This document shows positions 1 through 6,702 of a stretch of 7,622 bases of DNA, one piece after another. The notes under the pieces were generated by a model that did no database searches, was not told where the DNA came from, and saw only the letters and a list, made by a program, of their open reading frames with translations. The stretch is from Campylobacterales bacterium (GTDB lineage: Bacteria; Campylobacterota; Campylobacteria; Campylobacterales; Arcobacteraceae). The position numbers and the translations under genes were made by a program. Location: contig JAMOPZ010000415.1 in the NCBI GenBank assembly GCA_027064245.1, positions 1-7,622 of the forward strand. Direction: 5' to 3'. How positions within the stretch are numbered: position 1 is the first letter of the stretch; every line of letters starts with the position of its first letter.

Positions 1-120
1 AGAAACTGTACTTTGAGGTGATTTTAACTCTATTGACAGCTCTGCTGCTTTTTTTATCACCTCTGCGCTTGTTGCTCCTGCTTCTTGCGCTATTTCAAAA
101 ACCCTTACTTTATCTTCCAT
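1..120 (-). CDS. infB: Translation initiation factor IF-2, N-terminal 40 codons (runs off left edge)
   Basis: IF-2 is the GTPase that brings initiator fMet-tRNA to the 30S subunit and promotes 50S joining. Only the N-terminus is visible. It begins MEDKVRVFEIAQEAG and continues with a helical stretch containing SAEVIKKAAELSIELKS, which matches the small IF2_N domain at the start of bacterial IF-2. The ATG at 118-120 is supported by a strong Shine-Dalgarno sequence, AAAGGAG (131-137), 10 nt upstream and inside the ylxR reading frame. The gene overlaps the end of ylxR by 11 nt, the usual ylxR-infB arrangement and a sign of coupled translation. The visible part is about 39% GC (47 of 120 bases), clearly richer than the AT-rich genes around it. 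The GTPase domain lies outside the window, so the call rests on the N-terminal motif plus the ylxR neighbour. Confidence 0.92.
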   Translation of the reverse strand, partial: MEDKVRVFEIAQEAGATSAEVIKKAAELSIELKSPQSTVS

Positions 121-343
121 TGGCCAATATCTCCTTTAGTTGTTCCCAATATTGTGCTTTATTTTTACATTGTCTAAATAAAGCTCTTTCTAATTTTTTT
201 TTATCTTCTAAGCAACTCTTACATATATAAAAACTTCGTCCAATTCCATTGAATTTTACTAACTGTTTATCTTTACATTGTAATCGCATTAGATATATTT
301 GTTCTTGTTTATCTCTACAAGATATACATGTTCTTAGTGGCAT
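110..343 (-). CDS. ylxR: YlxR/DUF448 family RNA-binding protein
   Basis: A 77-residue basic protein of the YlxR (DUF448) family, which is commonly encoded next to infB in the nusA-infB region. Family members are small nucleic-acid-binding proteins; RNA binding is inferred from structure, and the exact cellular role is not settled. Family signatures visible are the N-terminal PLRTCISCR block (residues 2-10) and the GRSFYIC block (35-41). Four cysteines form two CxxC pairs, C6/C9 and C41/C44, which could hold a metal; this is inference. The length is short but within the family range. The ATG at 341-343 is chosen because the family starts almost directly with the P-x-RTC motif. No strong Shine-Dalgarno precedes it, and the stop of thrB lies 16 nt upstream, so translation may depend on coupling. 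Its 3' end overlaps infB. Confidence 0.88.
   Translation of the reverse strand: MPLRTCISCRDKQEQIYLMRLQCKDKQLVKFNGIGRSFYICKSCLEDKKKLERALFRQCKNKAQYWEQLKEILANGR
131..137 (-). promoter_or_regulatory. Shine-Dalgarno sequence of infB
   Basis: The minus strand reads AAAGGAG here, 10 nt before the infB ATG. It is the strongest ribosome binding site in the window and lies inside the ylxR coding region, so infB can be initiated independently even though the two genes overlap. It fixes the infB start at 120. Confidence 0.75.
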
Positions 344-359
344 TCTATCTAAAACTTAC

Positions 360-1241
360 TTAATCTTCTATTTTTATACCAGAATTATCAAAATCACATG
401 AAAAAATCCTAAAATGTGGAAAATTTTCTTGTAATTTTTTTAATAATCTTGGTATATCTTTCTCATATGCCATATTAAAAAATGTTGATCCACTACCACT
501 TAATGTACTCATTAGAGCTCCATTTCTAAGTGCTACTTTTTGTACTGCAAAAAGTTCTGGCATCTGCTTCATTCTATAATATTGATGCATTCTATCCTTT
601 GAAGCTTTTTTTAATATTCTAAAATCTTCATTTATAAATGCTGCTGTTACAAGCGAACTATGTGATACATTAAAAATAGTATCCTCTTTACTATATTTAA
701 AAGGTAAAGTTTTTCTTGATAACAATGTAGAAATTGGTCTATTTGGTATAACAACAACAGCCTTTAAATAAGATGGTATCTTTTTTTGTACAAAAAATAC
801 CTCATTTTCTTGTACTATTGATACTGTAAATCCACCCATAACTGCTGGAGTTATATTATCAGGATGTGATTCATAACTTAAAGCTAAATTTAGTAATTTT
901 TTATTATCAAGATAAATTCCCTCTATTGCATAAGCTGATGCTATTGCACTAATAATTACAGCACTGCTACTTCCAAGTCCTCTTGAGAGTGGAATTTCAT
1001 TGTAAAATTCAAATCTAAATTGTTGTTTTTTATTACTAAGATTATAATAAAAATCATTAAAAGTTGTAACAAACATATTGTTATCTTTTAATTTTGGATT
1101 ATCGCTACCTTCACCTTTTAATGATACACTATGAAATCTTGATGGCTTTATAATAACCTGATTTCTTATATTTAGAGCTATTCCTAAAGTATCAAATCCT
1201 GGACCTAAATTTGCACTTGTTGCTGGTACACTTACTTTCAT
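360..1241 (-). CDS. thrB: Homoserine kinase (GHMP family)
   Basis: Phosphorylates L-homoserine to O-phosphohomoserine with ATP, the step before threonine synthase, in the cytoplasm. At 293 residues it is a normal length for ThrB. All three GHMP-kinase motifs are present: the N-terminal PATSANLGPGFD (residues 6-17), the glycine/serine-rich ATP loop PLSRGLGSSSA (84-94) and the C-terminal STLSGSGSTFF (245-255). The HPDNITPAVMGG segment (126-137) is typical of homoserine kinase and separates it from IspE and mevalonate-type kinases. The ATG at 1239-1241 follows a good AAGGA Shine-Dalgarno (1247-1251) by 5 nt, and the conserved motif begins 5 residues in. A promoter-like extended -10 lies just upstream, so thrB probably heads a thrB-ylxR-infB unit. 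That order is one I remember from Campylobacter genomes. No truncation or missing key motif is seen. Confidence 0.96.
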   Translation of the reverse strand: MKVSVPATSANLGPGFDTLGIALNIRNQVIIKPSRFHSVSLKGEGSDNPKLKDNNMFVTTFNDFYYNLSNKKQQFRFEFYNEIPLSRGLGSSSAVIISAIASAYAIEGIYLDNKKLLNLALSYESHPDNITPAVMGGFTVSIVQENEVFFVQKKIPSYLKAVVVIPNRPISTLLSRKTLPFKYSKEDTIFNVSHSSLVTAAFINEDFRILKKASKDRMHQYYRMKQMPELFAVQKVALRNGALMSTLSGSGSTFFNMAYEKDIPRLLKKLQENFPHFRIFSCDFDNSGIKIED

Positions 1242-1268
1242 TTTCTTCCTTGTTTTTTCTATAAATAT

Positions 1269-1277
1269 ATTATAGCA
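1269..1277 (-). promoter_or_regulatory. Probable sigma70 promoter (extended -10) for thrB-ylxR-infB
   Basis: On the minus strand the 41-nt gap between the AAA ATPase stop and the thrB ATG contains TGCTATAAT, a perfect extended -10 (TG at 1276-1277, TATAAT at 1269-1274), preceded by a T-run. No convincing -35 hexamer is found at 16-18 bp, as is typical of Campylobacterota housekeeping promoters. Transcription would start near 1262, giving a leader of about 20 nt that includes the AAGGA ribosome binding site. In a genome this AT-rich a TATAAT can arise by chance, but the TG extension and the position in the largest gap of the minus-strand gene row support it. Confidence 0.6.
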
Positions 1278-1282
1278 AAAAT

Positions 1283-3019
1283 TTAATTAACAAATCCAAC
1301 TTTTTTATCTTTATCAAATTGAGTTTTTTCCTCTTTTTGTATCTCTTGTATAAAATCATCTAATTTAAATATAGGTTCGCTCATCAAAGCTACTTTATAT
1401 GCTGTATTTTTTATAATCAACTCTATTTGACCACCGGTTAATTTATATATAGCTAACTTTTCTATATCAAAATTATCTTCAAGTGGTAAATTTGAAGGTA
1501 AGAGTTTTTCCCATAATTTTATTCTTTGATTAAAATCTGGTTTTGTAAACTCTATTTTATGGTTAAACCTTCTACTAAATGCTTTATCTATACTATCAAG
1601 TAGATTTGTTGTTGCTATTAAAATACCATCAAATTTTTCTATTTGTTCTAAAAAAATATTTTGCATCTGATTGTGCATCTTATCACTTCCACTTATTTGA
1701 CCACTTACACGATTACTTAAAAACTGATCTGCTTCATTTAAAAGTAAAATTGGTTCAGATTTTGTTTTTATACAAAGTTCTTTATAATCATCAAATATTT
1801 TTCTTACATTTTTTTCACTCTCTCCTACATACATAGAGAGTATTTTACTACAATCAAAACTTAAAATCTGTTTTTTTAGTGATTTTGCCAAGGCTAGGGC
1901 TGTTATAGTTTTACCAGTTCCTGCTGCTCCATAAAATATAATTCTAGCATCTATTCCTTTTTTCTTATCTTTAATACCCCATTTTTTTAAATTATCTATT
2001 ACAGTTTTATCAACCTGTTTTAAAAGTATATCTAGTGTTTTTTTAGTTTTTTCATTTAATACCACATCTTCTAAAGATTTTTTTGGTTCTATTAGTTCAA
2101 ACATATCTTGATCTTGCAAAAGTGTATCTAGTTTTATTTTGGTTGCTCTTTTTCTTTTTTTTGTAGGATGTGATATTTTATATAAAATTTGATCTGGGAT
2201 ATAAAAATTTCTATTAATACCACCAAAAGGTGTTAACATCTCATCATAATCTATAAGTCCCTTTGATATAAGATTACCACCCTCTTCTAAAATACTTCTA
2301 TGTTTTATTTTTTCATAATCATCATTTGATATAAGTGCAATTAAAGAGTTCATATCTCTTATAGACTCATCACTTCCACCATACTCCTCTTTTAAAAGAG
2401 CTAAAAATATCATTTGTTCTTTTTCATTTAAATTATTTTCACTAAAAAAATCCTCTAACATTATAGTAGTTGATGTTGTTTCAACTCTTTGTTTTATACG
2501 ATTTTCAAGAAGATTTAATTTTGTTCTAAGTCTTGAAGCATTTGGTGAATTTTCGTCAAAATTATTTACTATTATATTTAATTTTTGAGCTAAATCTATC
2601 TTAAAAAACTGATCTTGCAGATACTCAAGATGATCATTATATTCTTTAACTTCTGGTAAAATTAATTCTAAAGTCCCAACCTCAAGAAGCTTTAAAAAAG
2701 AGCTACTTAAACTAATAGTTGTATTAATAAGCTCTAAAAGTGAAAGTTCACTGATTTTAGTAGAATTAAAATTATTTTGTACTATCCATCCTAACGATAA
2801 GAGATTTTTTATATCACCTAAATATTTAATATGCTCTAATTTTTTTATATTATAAAATTCACCTAAAAGATCCACAACAACCATACTATCACTACCTATA
2901 ATATACTGTTTAAGAAGATATTGTAAAAGTTTTATCTCATTATCATTACATTTTAAATGAGGATATATATCTAAAGTTGAAAGTTTTTTTGTATTTAAAA
3001 ATTGTTCTATATTTTTCAT
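1283..3019 (-). CDS. Single-domain AAA+ ATPase, CDC48/FtsH-like subfamily, function unknown
   Basis: A 578-residue protein with one C-terminal AAA+ module and a long N-terminal region. Visible in the ATPase: Walker A GAAGTGKT (364-371), an aromatic pore-loop candidate MYVGESEKN (396-404), Walker B ILLLNEAD (424-431, Asn in place of the usual first Asp, catalytic Glu429 kept), sensor 1 ATTN (469-472), arginine-finger candidates R483/R484 in SRRF, and a sensor-2/lid-like TGGQIELI (528-535). The pore loop suggests a hexamer that remodels or unfolds a protein; this is inference. No protease motif, transmembrane segment or signal peptide is seen. The N-terminal half shows a likely duplicated helical unit (about 25-80 and 198-258). 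A basic patch KKRKR (287-291) joins it to the ATPase. The ATG directly abuts the ispE stop (TAG-ATG) with only a weak ribosome binding site, so coupled translation is likely. I recall similar CDC48-type proteins in Campylobacter; the substrate is unknown. Confidence 0.85.
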   Translation of the reverse strand: MKNIEQFLNTKKLSTLDIYPHLKCNDNEIKLLQYLLKQYIIGSDSMVVVDLLGEFYNIKKLEHIKYLGDIKNLLSLGWIVQNNFNSTKISELSLLELINTTISLSSSFLKLLEVGTLELILPEVKEYNDHLEYLQDQFFKIDLAQKLNIIVNNFDENSPNASRLRTKLNLLENRIKQRVETTSTTIMLEDFFSENNLNEKEQMIFLALLKEEYGGSDESIRDMNSLIALISNDDYEKIKHRSILEEGGNLISKGLIDYDEMLTPFGGINRNFYIPDQILYKISHPTKKRKRATKIKLDTLLQDQDMFELIEPKKSLEDVVLNEKTKKTLDILLKQVDKTVIDNLKKWGIKDKKKGIDARIIFYGAAGTGKTITALALAKSLKKQILSFDCSKILSMYVGESEKNVRKIFDDYKELCIKTKSEPILLLNEADQFLSNRVSGQISGSDKMHNQMQNIFLEQIEKFDGILIATTNLLDSIDKAFSRRFNHKIEFTKPDFNQRIKLWEKLLPSNLPLEDNFDIEKLAIYKLTGGQIELIIKNTAYKVALMSEPIFKLDDFIQEIQKEEKTQFDKDKKVGFVN

Positions 3020-3784
3020 CTATTTTAACTCACTATCTAAGATAAAAAAGCTACTGCCACTGCCACTAAAAAAACTATTTTGTGGTAACACCAACTCTTT
3101 ATTTAATACTGTTGCAGGAAGATATAGATCATTTAAATACTCTTTTGAATAACTTTTTAAGATATCTTTACTTTTCATTGAAAATAGTTTCTCAACCTCA
3201 TCAAAAGATGCTTCTTTATAATATTTTTCTCTAAAAAGTGTAAATATCCTACTTGTATCACAAACTACTTTAGGTGTAGTTATTGTTAAATTTAATTCAT
3301 CTTCATCAAACTGTTTTACAACTTCCCCTACTCCACTAACATTTGCACTATTATATTCATATATAAAAAATGGTACATCTGCTCCTATTTTTAAACCAAT
3401 TTTTGCCATAGTATCTTTTGATAACTTTAAATTACAATATCTATTTACCATAAGTATAAATGTAGCTGCATTACTACTACCACCACCTAAGCCTGCAAAA
3501 TATGGTATATTTTTTTCTACAACTACTTTATAGTTTTTAAAAAACTTCTCTACATCACTTGATATTTTACAAAGTTCTTTGTATGCTTTAAAAATAGTAT
3601 TTTGCTCTATACTACAACCAAACTGACCTTCAATAATAAACTTATCAAATATACCTTTTTGAAATTCAACTATATCAAATAAATCTTTTATCATAACAAA
3701 GCGTGAAGCTAAAAGATGATAATTATCTCTACGACCTACTATTTTTAAAAATATATTAACTTTTGCATATGATTTTTTTTTCAT
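3020..3784 (-). CDS. ispE: 4-diphosphocytidyl-2-C-methyl-D-erythritol kinase
   Basis: Phosphorylates CDP-methylerythritol at the 2-hydroxyl with ATP in the MEP pathway, which makes isoprenoid precursors (IPP and DMAPP) in the cytoplasm. At 254 residues it is shorter than E. coli IspE (about 283), but all family signatures are present: YAKVNIFLKI near the start (residues 6-15, with the catalytic-type Lys8), the ATP-binding GLGGGSSNAA (98-107), GADVPFF (134-140, with the catalytic-type Asp136) and the C-terminal glycine loop SGSGSSFF (240-247). These separate it from ThrB, the other GHMP kinase in this window. The ATG at 3782-3784 overlaps the truB stop as ATGA, and an AAGG Shine-Dalgarno (3792-3795) lies 7 nt upstream. 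Translation is therefore probably coupled to truB. The stop TAG abuts the start of the AAA ATPase. Confidence 0.95.
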   Translation of the reverse strand: MKKKSYAKVNIFLKIVGRRDNYHLLASRFVMIKDLFDIVEFQKGIFDKFIIEGQFGCSIEQNTIFKAYKELCKISSDVEKFFKNYKVVVEKNIPYFAGLGGGSSNAATFILMVNRYCNLKLSKDTMAKIGLKIGADVPFFIYEYNSANVSGVGEVVKQFDEDELNLTITTPKVVCDTSRIFTLFREKYYKEASFDEVEKLFSMKSKDILKSYSKEYLNDLYLPATVLNKELVLPQNSFFSGSGSSFFILDSELK

Positions 3785-4602
3785 CTTAAAACCTTATTTA
3801 AACTATAACTAATATTTTGATCAACAATTTTTATAATAGAAAAAAACTGATCAAAGATCACTAAATACTCACCATCTTCTTTTTGCGAAAAATACTCAAT
3901 AGATAGTTTCTTTCCAAGTTCAAACCACTCTTGTGTACCACTATAATGATTTATAGGAAGATCTATATATTTTAAGGGATCTAGCTCTTTTTCATCTTCA
4001 AATCTCAATTTACCCTCATTTAATCTCTCAAGATAACTTAATGTTCCTATTTGATCTATCTTATCTAAAAATATTTGGGCAATACTTCTTATATAACTTC
4101 CCTCACTAACACTTATTTCAAATGTAATAAAAGGGTGACAATAACTTAAAAATTTTATATCAAAAATAATAGATGTTATCTTTTTAGTTTCAAAATCAAC
4201 TCCTGCTCTAGCTAAATCGTATGCCCTTTTACCATCTATTTTTTTTGCACTATATTTTGGTGGAAGATACTCCAATTTACCTTTTAGATCTAATAACTCT
4301 TTTTTAATTATATTTTGATCTATTGGATCTATAATATTGTTTGATACCTCAATATTTTCTATATCAAGACTAGAACTATGGGCACCTAAAAATATAACAG
4401 CTTTATAACTTTTTGGTGTTTTTTTAAGATATCGAAAAAGTTTAGTATATTGTCCAAAAGCTACTATTAAACACCCCTTTGCAAATGGATCTAGTGTACC
4501 ACTAAAACCTGCTTTTTTATTTTTGTATTTTCTTTTTATCTTTTTTAGATAAAAATTACTACTTATAAAAATAGGTTTATTTACTACAAATAATCTATTC
4601 AT
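3781..4602 (-). CDS. truB: tRNA pseudouridine(55) synthase TruB
   Basis: Converts U55 in the T-loop of tRNAs to pseudouridine. The catalytic aspartate is Asp38 in the block AGFSGTLDPFAKG (31-43). Other family blocks are VNKP near the start (7-10), PPKYSAKKIDGKRAYDLARAG (114-134) and SEGSYIRSIA (166-175). At 273 residues it is shorter than E. coli TruB (about 314); the C-terminal 45 residues are weakly recognisable, so any PUA-like RNA-binding domain is reduced or diverged. The family's usual His in GHTGxLD is Phe33 here. The ATG at 4600-4602 lies 3 nt past the uvrD stop, with no clear Shine-Dalgarno, implying coupled translation. The family motif VNKP close to the N-terminus supports this start. 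In Helicobacter and Campylobacter, as I recall, csrA sits directly before ispE; here truB and ispE overlap and csrA is absent from this site. Confidence 0.94.
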   Translation of the reverse strand: MNRLFVVNKPIFISSNFYLKKIKRKYKNKKAGFSGTLDPFAKGCLIVAFGQYTKLFRYLKKTPKSYKAVIFLGAHSSSLDIENIEVSNNIIDPIDQNIIKKELLDLKGKLEYLPPKYSAKKIDGKRAYDLARAGVDFETKKITSIIFDIKFLSYCHPFITFEISVSEGSYIRSIAQIFLDKIDQIGTLSYLERLNEGKLRFEDEKELDPLKYIDLPINHYSGTQEWFELGKKLSIEYFSQKEDGEYLVIFDQFFSIIKIVDQNISYSLNKVLR

Positions 4603-4605
4603 AAC

Positions 4606-6648
4606 TTATAGTTTTTCCACAAATGAAGATAAAATATCACGAGTTGAACTACCAAAATTTATTTTTAATTTTAGATCTTTTCCTGCTTTTTGTACATTTA
4701 GCACACGACCCATACCAAAAAGTTTATGTTTTACAATATCATCTTTTTTAAATGCTTCGTTTTTTTGTATAGTTAAAGATCCTTTTATAAGACCGGCCTC
4801 TGTTAAAAATCTACTTTTTGTAAGTTGTGTTCTTCTACCTTTATAAAATCTACTATGAACATAACTTAATGTTAATTTATCTTTTGCTCGTGTCATTGCT
4901 ACATAACCTAATCTTCTCTCCTCTTCTAGGTCACTTCCATCACCTGTTAGTGGGAAAAATCCCTCTTCAAGTCCTATGATAAATAGATGTTTAAACTCTA
5001 ACCCTTTTGCAGCATGTATGCTCATAAGAGATATAGACTCATTTGATATAGTATCTGCAGCACTCTCTAATGAAATTTCATTTAAAAAATCATCAAGTCC
5101 TAAATCTAAATTTTCTTTAAAAAAGTCCCTTAAATATCCATAAAATTCATCTATATTTGCTATTCTATCTTCTGCATCTATTAATTTTGAATATGTAGTT
5201 TTAAAATCAAATGTATCTTCAAAAATATCAATAAATTGCATTCTACCCTCTTTTAAGATATCTTGAAGATCCTCAATAGAAGCCATAAATACTTTTAGTG
5301 TTCTACTATTTTTTTTACCAACTAAAGAAGCTAACTCTTCTGGTGTATATTCTTTAATAATAGAAAAAACTGATCTTTGTTTTTTATGAGACTCTAAATC
5401 TAATTTTTCTATTGTGGTTTTGCCTATTCCTCTTTTTGGTTTATTTATAATTCTTTTAATAGAAAAATTATCATTTGCATTTGTAATAACCCTAAAATAA
5501 GCTATAAGATCTTTAATTTCAGCTCTTTCATAAAACTTCATACCACCTACTAATTTATAGTTTATTTTTGCCCTTACAAATGCCTCTTCTAAAGCACGAC
5601 TTAGTGCATTTACCCTAAAAATTATAGCAATATCATTTAAGCTCTCTCCACTATTTACAAGACTTAATATATCATCTGCTATCTTTCTTGCTTCATGATT
5701 TTCATCACTTGACTCATAAAGATTTATACTATCACCTTTGCCTTTAGTTCCTATTAGTTTTTTTCCTAATCTATCACGATTATGTTCTATAAGTGCATTT
5801 GCATGTAAAAGAATAGTATCTGTTGATCTGTAATTATGCTCTAATTTTACTATATTTACATTTTCAAAAGTTTCGCCAAATGTTAAAATATTTTTTATAG
5901 TTGCACCCCTCCATCCATAAATAGACTGATCATCATCACCTACTACACAAAGGTTATTGTGAGATTCACACAATTTTTTCAATAACATATATTGTAACTC
6001 ATTTGTATCTTGATACTCATCTACCATAATATATTGGTATCTTTGGCTGGTTTGCTTTGCTAACTCTTTATCTTGTACCAATAATTTATATGTTAAAAGT
6101 AAAAGATCATCAAAATCTACAAGATTATTTTCTATTAGATAATTTTCATATTTTTCATAAACATTTGCTAAATTTAAATAGTACTTATCTGTTGCAGATG
6201 CTTTTACATCCTCTACACTCATAATAGAGTTTTTAAATTTTGATATTTCAGATGCCAGTATAGAAGTTGTTGTCTCTTTATCAAGAGTTTTTAGAATCTT
6301 TTTTTTATCATCACTATCTATTATTACAAAATTATTTTTTCTACCTAATTTTGTAATATTAAATTTTAAAAACAACAATCCAAATTTATGAAAAGTACAA
6401 AGCATAGGAGGATATGATATTTTTGTAATATCTATAAGAGAAAAAGCTCTCTCACGCATCTCAGTAGCTGCTTTATTTGTAAATGTAAGTGTAAGAATAG
6501 AAGCTGGATCAATTCCTATAGATATAAGATAAGCAAGTCTTGTTGTAATAGTTTTTGTCTTTCCGCTACCTGCTCCTGCTAAAATAAGAAGTGGACCATC
6601 TATATGTTTGGCTGCTTTTTGTTGTGATTCATTTAGTGTTGATAACAT
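4606..6648 (-). CDS. uvrD: UvrD/Rep/PcrA-type 3'-5' DNA helicase
   Basis: A 680-residue superfamily 1A ATP-dependent DNA helicase, expected to act in excision repair, mismatch repair or replication-fork restart. All motifs are intact: Q motif LNESQQKAA (5-13), motif I AGAGSGKT (24-31), Ia LTFTNKAA (54-61), II VDEYQDTN (209-216), III VVGDDDQSIYGWRGA (235-249), IV LEHNYRS (269-275), V around SIHAAKGLEF (543-552) and VI RRLGYVAMTRAKDKL (578-592). The C-terminal 40 residues (HKLFGMGRVLNV onward) resemble the small Tudor-like domain of UvrD/PcrA that contacts RNA polymerase, and no nuclease domain is attached. Length lies between Rep (about 673) and UvrD (about 720), so the uvrD, pcrA and rep names cannot be told apart here. 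The ATG at 6646-6648 has an AGAGAA ribosome binding site (6655-6660) 6 nt upstream and heads the minus-strand gene row, 3 nt ahead of truB. Confidence 0.94.
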   Translation of the reverse strand: MLSTLNESQQKAAKHIDGPLLILAGAGSGKTKTITTRLAYLISIGIDPASILTLTFTNKAATEMRERAFSLIDITKISYPPMLCTFHKFGLLFLKFNITKLGRKNNFVIIDSDDKKKILKTLDKETTTSILASEISKFKNSIMSVEDVKASATDKYYLNLANVYEKYENYLIENNLVDFDDLLLLTYKLLVQDKELAKQTSQRYQYIMVDEYQDTNELQYMLLKKLCESHNNLCVVGDDDQSIYGWRGATIKNILTFGETFENVNIVKLEHNYRSTDTILLHANALIEHNRDRLGKKLIGTKGKGDSINLYESSDENHEARKIADDILSLVNSGESLNDIAIIFRVNALSRALEEAFVRAKINYKLVGGMKFYERAEIKDLIAYFRVITNANDNFSIKRIINKPKRGIGKTTIEKLDLESHKKQRSVFSIIKEYTPEELASLVGKKNSRTLKVFMASIEDLQDILKEGRMQFIDIFEDTFDFKTTYSKLIDAEDRIANIDEFYGYLRDFFKENLDLGLDDFLNEISLESAADTISNESISLMSIHAAKGLEFKHLFIIGLEEGFFPLTGDGSDLEEERRLGYVAMTRAKDKLTLSYVHSRFYKGRRTQLTKSRFLTEAGLIKGSLTIQKNEAFKKDDIVKHKLFGMGRVLNVQKAGKDLKLKINFGSSTRDILSSFVEKL

Positions 6649-6679
6649 ATTTTATTCTCTTTTTAATTAATATTATTAT

Positions 6680-6688
6680 ATTATATCA
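6680..6688 (-). promoter_or_regulatory. Probable sigma70 promoter (extended -10) for the uvrD-truB-ispE-AAA operon
   Basis: The minus strand reads TGATATAAT, an extended -10 (TG at 6687-6688, TATAAT at 6680-6685) preceded by a T-rich run, with no recognisable -35. Transcription would begin near 6673 and give a leader of about 25 nt carrying the AGAGAA ribosome binding site. It has the same form as the element before thrB. The gap is almost pure A/T, so other -10-like hexamers are present, including overlapping ones for the opposite strand. Confidence 0.55.
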
Positions 6689-6696
6689 TAAAAATA

Positions 6697-6702
6697 TAAA
6701 GG
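6697..6702 (+). promoter_or_regulatory. Ribosome binding site that supports the TTG start
   Basis: TAAAGG ends 9 nt before the TTG at 6712-6714. The first three bases (6697-6699) are also an in-frame TAA stop, so no start further upstream is possible, and no in-frame ATG or GTG lies between this stop and the conserved N-terminal motif. Together these fix TTG as the start of the radical SAM gene. Confidence 0.65.

Noticed and set aside
18..230. Plus-strand open frame of 70 codons rich in leucine, looking like a membrane peptide
   Set aside because: It is antisense to infB and ylxR, whose proteins match known families; the leucine richness is the complement of Lys/Glu/Ala-rich codons. No ribosome binding site supports it.
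1242..1282. Possible terminator after the AAA ATPase gene
   Set aside because: No inverted repeat followed by a T-run is visible on the minus strand; the A/T runs alone are ordinary for this genome.
1283..1290. A third TTAATTAA palindrome near the thrB promoter, suggesting a shared operator with the uvrD gap
   Set aside because: Its distance to the TATAAT is 8 bp here but 17 bp in the uvrD gap, and two to three copies are expected by chance at this base composition.
1579..1836. Plus-strand open frame of 85 codons
   Set aside because: It lies opposite the Walker B region of the AAA ATPase and has the Leu/Phe/His/Tyr-rich composition of an antisense shadow in AT-rich DNA.
4606..6648. Helicase as part of a defence system or AddA-type nuclease-helicase
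   Set aside because: There is no nuclease domain, the length and C-terminal Tudor-like tail fit UvrD/PcrA, and the neighbours are housekeeping genes.
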